A DNA stretch of 64,000 nucleotides from G036327475 sp036327475. Lineage in GTDB: Bacteria > Pseudomonadota > Gammaproteobacteria > Enterobacterales > Enterobacteriaceae. The DNA lies in NCBI RefSeq assembly GCF_036327475.1, contig NZ_CP132913.1, positions 1,116,001-1,180,000 on the forward strand. The letters are read 5' to 3'. A model generated the notes under the pieces. It was not told the origin of the DNA. It searched no databases and was given only the letters and a program-made list of their open reading frames with translations. Both the position numbers and the translations under genes were made by a program. This document shows, piece by piece, positions 60,042 to 64,000 of the stretch (within the stretch, counting starts at the first letter, position 1; every line of letters starts with the position of its first letter).

Positions 60042-60392
60042 TTATATTTTGGGTTTTATTTTTATCTCTTGTATCTTAAATTGGTATTCTTTAGGGATCG
60101 GCTTCGTAGCAAGATTTTCTTTATTTAACAGCGCAATTTTCTTTTTCACCTCAGAGATTTCCTAGGTGCCATAGGTGACGCTGTCAATCTCATCGAGTGA
60201 AGCATCGGTTTCATCAACTTGCGCCCTGCGTGCGTGAACAAGGTTCTTGTGCCTACAGAAGTTAGTGCTGCTATCGCTTTCGTAGCCGCCGTCATCAACT
60301 GAGCTCGAGTTCATAAGCTGGCAATTATCACGATGGACAGCATCACCATAGCTGTTATCATCGGTGGAAAGATCACTTTCAACATCGCTCAT
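60042..60392 (-). pseudogene. Acidic Ser/Asp-rich small ORF interrupted by one amber codon
   Basis: From ATG 60392 a frame of 76 codons, rich in Asp, Ser and Glu (MSDVESDLSTDDNSYGDAV, DDGGYESDSSTN, VDETDASLDEIDS), ends at TAG 60162-60164. The same frame stays open for 39 more codons with a clearly protein-like, Lys-rich helix (EISEVKKKIALLNKENLATK, then FKIQEIKIKPK) to TAA at 60042. It is immediately downstream of the invE remnant and on the same strand, where SPI-1 would have invA. I do not recognise a family; a degraded secreted protein or chaperone is possible. A chance frame is also possible. Confidence 0.35.
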
Positions 60393-60429
60393 ATCACGCT
60401 GTCATCATCTGCGCTCTCGTACCATGAAC

Positions 60430-61145
60430 TGCAATTAATGGGTTGAATCATTGTTGAGAACGAGTCCGTTACGGTCTCGTGAAGGCGACGAAACTCTCCA
60501 GCGATAACAGCAAGGAGAGGGGGTTAGTTGCGGGTAACAGCGAGAAAACACGCCGAGAATGATTTCCGATAACATCAACGTAAATATCAGGCCATTCTTC
60601 AATAAAGAGGTGCACCGGTTTGGGTCACGCTCCAATACGTCCCCGCAAGGAGTAGCCGGAGAAAAGACGCGAGAACTATGCCAATTCATCAGCAATACCA
60701 TCCCGGCCTGCACCATAGCGATGGGCACGGCCGAAAGCTCTAGCATCAAAAGTAAAGCTGGACTACCAATATAGGAAATTTCACTCATTTCCCTTAACAC
60801 CAAAATTAAATCACTGTCGTCAGGAAATAGACCGCTGGCTTCGGAAAGTAAGCGAGGTATAACTCATCTTTCCTTTGCCGGAAACGATAATCAGCGTGTT
60901 GATCTTTTCGTCGGCGAACTCTTCAAGCATTTGCGAGAGGAAATCATTTTCTGCAATATTTATTCCCCTTACCGAGCCTGTTCATGTGTCTAAAAGCGTT
61001 AACTATCTGCATCTCCATGCAATTTCGTCTCCATACTGACCTCAATCACCGGCATACCGTCATCGATGGGAATCGATTCGCTTTGCCCTGTCTTAGTGGA
61101 TAGGAAATCACGAAAACTTCTTGTATCTATCGAATTGACCGCCAT
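60430..61145 (-). pseudogene. Type III secretion gatekeeper InvE-like, pseudogene
   Basis: The frame starting at 61145 (MAVNSIDTRSFRDFLSTKTG) is open for 48 codons, then breaks. Further down EASGLFPDDSDLILVLREM matches Salmonella InvE 'ARSLFPDPSDLVLVLREL', the most conserved block of this gatekeeper, and EEWPDIYVDVIGNHSRR in another frame resembles the following region. InvE-type proteins control the switch to effector secretion. The C-terminal half is missing and frames shift several times. It follows an invG-like remnant, the SPI-1 order. Confidence 0.6.
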
Positions 61146-61249
61146 CGTGTCGCTTTCGGATTAATGCTAGGCTATATAAAGTTATATTGTATCAGTGAGA
61201 TCTGCATGCCTTCCAAAACGGCGCCTTGAGGCAATATTAGGCTAAATGA

Positions 61250-62545
61250 GGAACATACGCACAAATTGCTTGTTGTGCTTGTAGCGATAATCAAATAGCC
61301 GCCCCAAAAGAAGATGTCTCGCAGCCTGGGGCCCCAGGCGCCGCTGACGCGTTGATCGCGGCTATAGCCCCATCAACAACCACTCCCATTGGGCATCCGC
61401 GCCCTCTGTCTACGTGTGTTGACCAGCAGTAATTCGGCAACCTGTGTGATTTGGTTATCGCTGCTGGTCGTGAGATCGCCATCCTGAGTAAGTGCTCTTT
61501 TAGTGGCGGTGGTACCGTCTCCTTTGTGCGTCAAAATCTCCGGATGCGCAACGATTTGAGTGCCGTTTGGCCAGCACGCCCACTTCCACAGAAACTGCGT
61601 ACTGATTAGTTGCGCTCAACGAACTGGAATTGAAGGCAATGCCGCTGTTCCCCATCCGGGTGCCGCCCGACCAGCTATTCCAGCTGATTAACTTCATCTT
61701 TATCGATGTCCAGAATCCACGGCGAAAGTCGAATCCGCTGTTTAGCAATATCAATCGCCGCAACCAGAGTCCGCGCATAACTGACCCGCTGGCTCACTCT
61801 TTGGATCAGCAAACTATTGGTTTGAGGTAAGAGATGATATTTATCGTGCCGTAACTGACATTTTCGAGCGAAACCTGGTTGCAACTATCCCGGGGAACGC
61901 CGTTGCCGTTACCAACATTAAGCTGTTAATTCAACACCGTTGCGACACCCAATATGCTTGCGGGCGCATCTCTTTGCGAGTAATTACGATCGGTGACGAA
62001 AGAATTTTTCAGCTTGAACACGTGAATTTCATTCTTACCGGTCGTTAAATGTGCTATTCAAGTACTTGGCGGCGAGCGGTAACCAGACCGACATACACCA
62101 GCAGTCCGGAAATATGAAACCACCGAAAACGCTGGTCATACAGCATGGTAGACTTTTAAAAGGTCACCAAGTGGTCAAAGGCGCATGACTCAGCTGTACT
62201 ATTTGACTGCTAAATCGCGCTGCCGTCGCTATACTAAATCAAAGCCGTTTTAAGGGCCCGGTTTTCAAGCAGCTGCAGCGGTTTGTCCATATCGAACTTT
62301 TCCGATACTTGTTTACAGCCGGCTGGCCAGCTCGCTGACGATAATGGGTTTATGTATTTCACCGGCCAAGGTGGATAACAGCTGGCGTATGCTACGCTTG
62401 TTAGCGACATATTCATTGGTACTGCTACTAGCTATCTCATTGCTCGTCTGCTCGGAGCGAAATGGCCCCGCCCAGGAGCCGGCACGCTTGCCTCCAGCAA
62501 CAATCAAGCATAGTCCATCTTAATAAATTGAACGAGCTTACTCAT
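61250..62545 (-). pseudogene. Type III secretion outer-membrane secretin InvG-like, pseudogene
   Basis: Ordered matches to InvG (SctC): EYVANKRSIRQLLSTLAGEI with HKPIIVSELASRL near the N-terminus ('FVAKDDSLRTFFDAMALQLKEPVIVSKMAAR'); KFDMDKPLQLLEN; HISGLLVYVGLVT; NQVSLENVSYG; QTNSLLIQRVSQRVSYARTL; VAAIDIAKQRIRLSPWILDI ('VKALDVAKRHVELSLWIVDL'); and a late ARMPNGSG with GYSRD. The pieces lie in different frames with many stops. A full InvG has about 560 residues; here about 1.3 kb remains. Clearly dead. Confidence 0.7.
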
Positions 62546-62547
62546 AT

Positions 62548-62885
62548 AAAAACCTTCTAATGCTCTGAGACTTTTGGCGTAATACAAAAACGACTTCATT
62601 TCCATAGAAAGAGAATAAAATGATACTATTACCTTCAATGAGTTGACAATATGCTGCGCGCCAGATTCTTATCTGCCATTTCTTGCCGCGTTTCAAATAG
62701 CGATGGCATAGTCTTCGCTCATAATTAGCGACAGCAGATAATCGACTATCCAATAACTCTCACGCTGACAAATAAAATAGTACAGTCCCGCATAAGACTC
62801 TTGATAAGCCGGGTTTTACCCAGTAGGAGGATGTCTTGCAAAGTCATATCTTGATCTTTTATCAATAGATTACAAAAGATCGTCC
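62548..62885 (-). pseudogene. AraC-type T3SS regulator InvF-like, pseudogene fragment
   Basis: ESYWIVDYLLSL followed by SEDYAIAI resembles InvF 'ESYWLVGYLLAQ...GEDYGVSY', and RGKKWQIRIWRAAYCQLIEG resembles 'GKAKSELRNWRMAQSLLNSVEG', the first helix-turn-helix of the AraC domain. It sits directly upstream of the invG-like remnant, as in SPI-1. Short and frameshifted, so moderate confidence. Confidence 0.5.
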
Positions 62886-63261
62886 GCTCCTCTTAATAAG
62901 GCACATGTAACGTTATTGCAAGAGGTACTGATGAAGGCGGCAATATGGAAATTCAACGTTGCAATACGTGCATTAAAGGTAACAAAGTGTTTGGGAAATT
63001 CAAGCTGCCTAAGACGCATTGGGCTTAGACGCCCTCTGGTTCAGAGTAAAAGGATTATCCTATCTTGCCAAGTCGTGAAGAGAGTATGATGTCTTATTTA
63101 GTCTTATTCCTATATGTAACAATAGTACTCGATCTTGATCCTTAACAAGGGCCTGTGGTATCAACTAATGACGAGATGATTGACTTTGAATCATTTGCAG
63201 GCCGGAAATACGCTGTCCGTTAATGGTACTCTCTGACGATAGCGAATAGCTGCAGACTATT
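62886..63261. other. AT-rich spacer, nothing recognised
   Basis: No open frame of note and no motif. It probably contained the N-terminal part of the regulator remnant and its promoter. Confidence 0.4.
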
Positions 63262-63537
63262 TTGTCACCCACCAGTGACGTCAGTGGCGGATGCTGGACG
63301 TTCCGTCTTGTTAGCGCGTTTCACTTGCCGGCAAAAAGTAGTGAGAAGGATATGCCTGCAGGTTTAGCGTTGTTTGTCGAATCGGTGGAGAAAATTGGCT
63401 ACCCTGCGTGGCGGCCGAAGGATGATATCGTTCACGGCTTAAGGATTCGTGAGTATGGTTATCGTTGTTATGCTGCGGCCACGCACTATGATCCTAAATG
63501 CAGCTTTTACAGCCGCCCTCACAGCTTCCTGTCGTAG
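63262..63537 (+). CDS. Unidentified 91-codon ORF
   Basis: Open from ATG 63262 to TAG 63537 with more balanced base composition than its surroundings (SAFHLPAKSSEKDMPAGLAL, FVESVEKIGYPAWRPKDDIV). I recognise no family and no ribosome-binding site is evident. It may be a fragment of a decayed gene or a chance frame. Confidence 0.2.
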   Translation: MSPTSDVSGGCWTFRLVSAFHLPAKSSEKDMPAGLALFVESVEKIGYPAWRPKDDIVHGLRIREYGYRCYAAATHYDPKCSFYSRPHSFLS

Positions 63538-64000
63538 TTGCTCAATAAACATATATGACAGGCTAGCCCATATCTTCGGTGCTGCTTTCTAGCGACAGAC
63601 TGCATAACGCAAACAATACTGATTGGTCGGCATCTGCCGCTGGTATCACCGGGCTTGCGTAATCCATGCTGGGGATAGCCTGCAATTGATCACTGTCGAT
63701 TGGCAGGCTTCTAAGCGGACATCGTTCCGGTGTTTTGCTTTTGTGCTTCCAAATTCCCGCTTTCGGCATCACAGTCGGCATCACAGTCTGCAGCAACTGC
63801 GTGTCTTTTCCATTGAGCCTCTCTTGCGGGTCTTGTGGTGGCTGATACTTATTTAGTAAGCGTCAAGAGTGAGGTTGAGACTAGCTACAAGGACACACTC
63901 TCCCCTTTCAGCGCCCTGCTATCAGTTCAGGGCGAGAGTAGGGGCGCTATTATGATAACTTCTTTGGCACGTTTCTGCGCCATGTCCATGCGTTACGCGG
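63538..64000. other. Right-end region, decayed
   Basis: No recognised gene. It contains a 12-base tandem duplication (cggcatcacagt) near 63766-63789 and a nested inverted repeat at 63897-63939 listed separately. Confidence 0.4.
63897..63939. repeat. Nested inverted repeat
   Basis: Inner arms gccctg (63913-63918) and cagggc (63928-63933), outer arms actctc (63897-63902) and gagagt (63934-63939), with a bulge on the left side. It could fold as a two-part hairpin; no T-run on either strand. Confidence 0.5.

Overview
The window is enterobacterial. Reading left to right, it follows the Escherichia coli chromosome in reverse from uvrD through dapF, cyaA, hem, the four-tRNA cluster, wec, rho, gppA, rep, maoP and hdfR to an rRNA operon. 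It then continues into the clpB-rluD-bamD-pheA-tyrA-aroF block. Roughly half of the recognisable genes are broken by stops, frameshifts or deletions, and long non-coding stretches remain between them. That decay pattern, plus remnants of a SPI-1-like type III secretion island, suggests a recently host-restricted, Sodalis-like insect symbiont. This is inference from gene content, and the species cannot be named from the window alone.

Layout: (1) 1-4634, minus strand: uvrD (runs off the left edge), yigB and xerC pseudogenes, intact yigA, dapF and lptM. (2) 4768-7317: intact cyaA with a conserved CRP site; cyaY is absent. (3) 7612-11502: hemC and hemD are pseudogenes, hemX and hemY are intact. 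(4) 11662-14855: remains of a catabolic cluster (FAH-family hydrolase, SAM methyltransferase, FGGY pentulose kinase). (5) 15.2-17.8 kb: an AT-rich islet with a broken DegT-type sugar aminotransferase and a broken NAD-dependent sugar epimerase. (6) 18037-18498: tRNA-Pro, -Leu, -His and -Arg. (7) 18604-31505: a complete, apparently intact enterobacterial common antigen operon, wecA to wecG. (8) 31784-33043 rho, then trxA and rhlB pseudogenes, intact gppA, and a rep/ilvC deletion fusion. (9) comM pseudogene, intact maoP and hdfR, then the ruined ytfQRT-yjfF sugar transporter. (10) 43633-49820: tRNA-Trp, tRNA-Asp, 5S, 23S, tRNA-Ala, tRNA-Ile and 16S with P1/P2 promoters. (11) 49960-59070: clpB intact, pgeF broken, rluD frameshifted in a run of ten A, bamD intact, pheA and tyrA broken, aroF intact, yfiL broken. 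(12) 59.1-64 kb: AT-rich decaying DNA with invE-, invG- and invF-like pseudogenes and a small acidic ORF.

Functionally, what survives is envelope biogenesis (ECA, BamD, LptM, DapF), core information processing (Rho, UvrD, ClpB, rRNA and tRNA), cAMP synthesis and entry to the shikimate pathway. What is lost is heme synthesis (hemC, hemD), ilvC, the terminal Phe and Tyr enzymes, XerC, Rep, RhlB, thioredoxin 1, sugar uptake and catabolism, and the part of the secretion island visible here. I found no CRISPR array, insertion sequence, prophage or clearly new multi-gene system. The most unusual signals are the poly-A frameshift in rluD, a tRNA-Arg gene ending in CCG, the chimeric flanks of the rRNA operon, the AT-rich sugar-gene islet, and an amber-interrupted acidic ORF beside invE.
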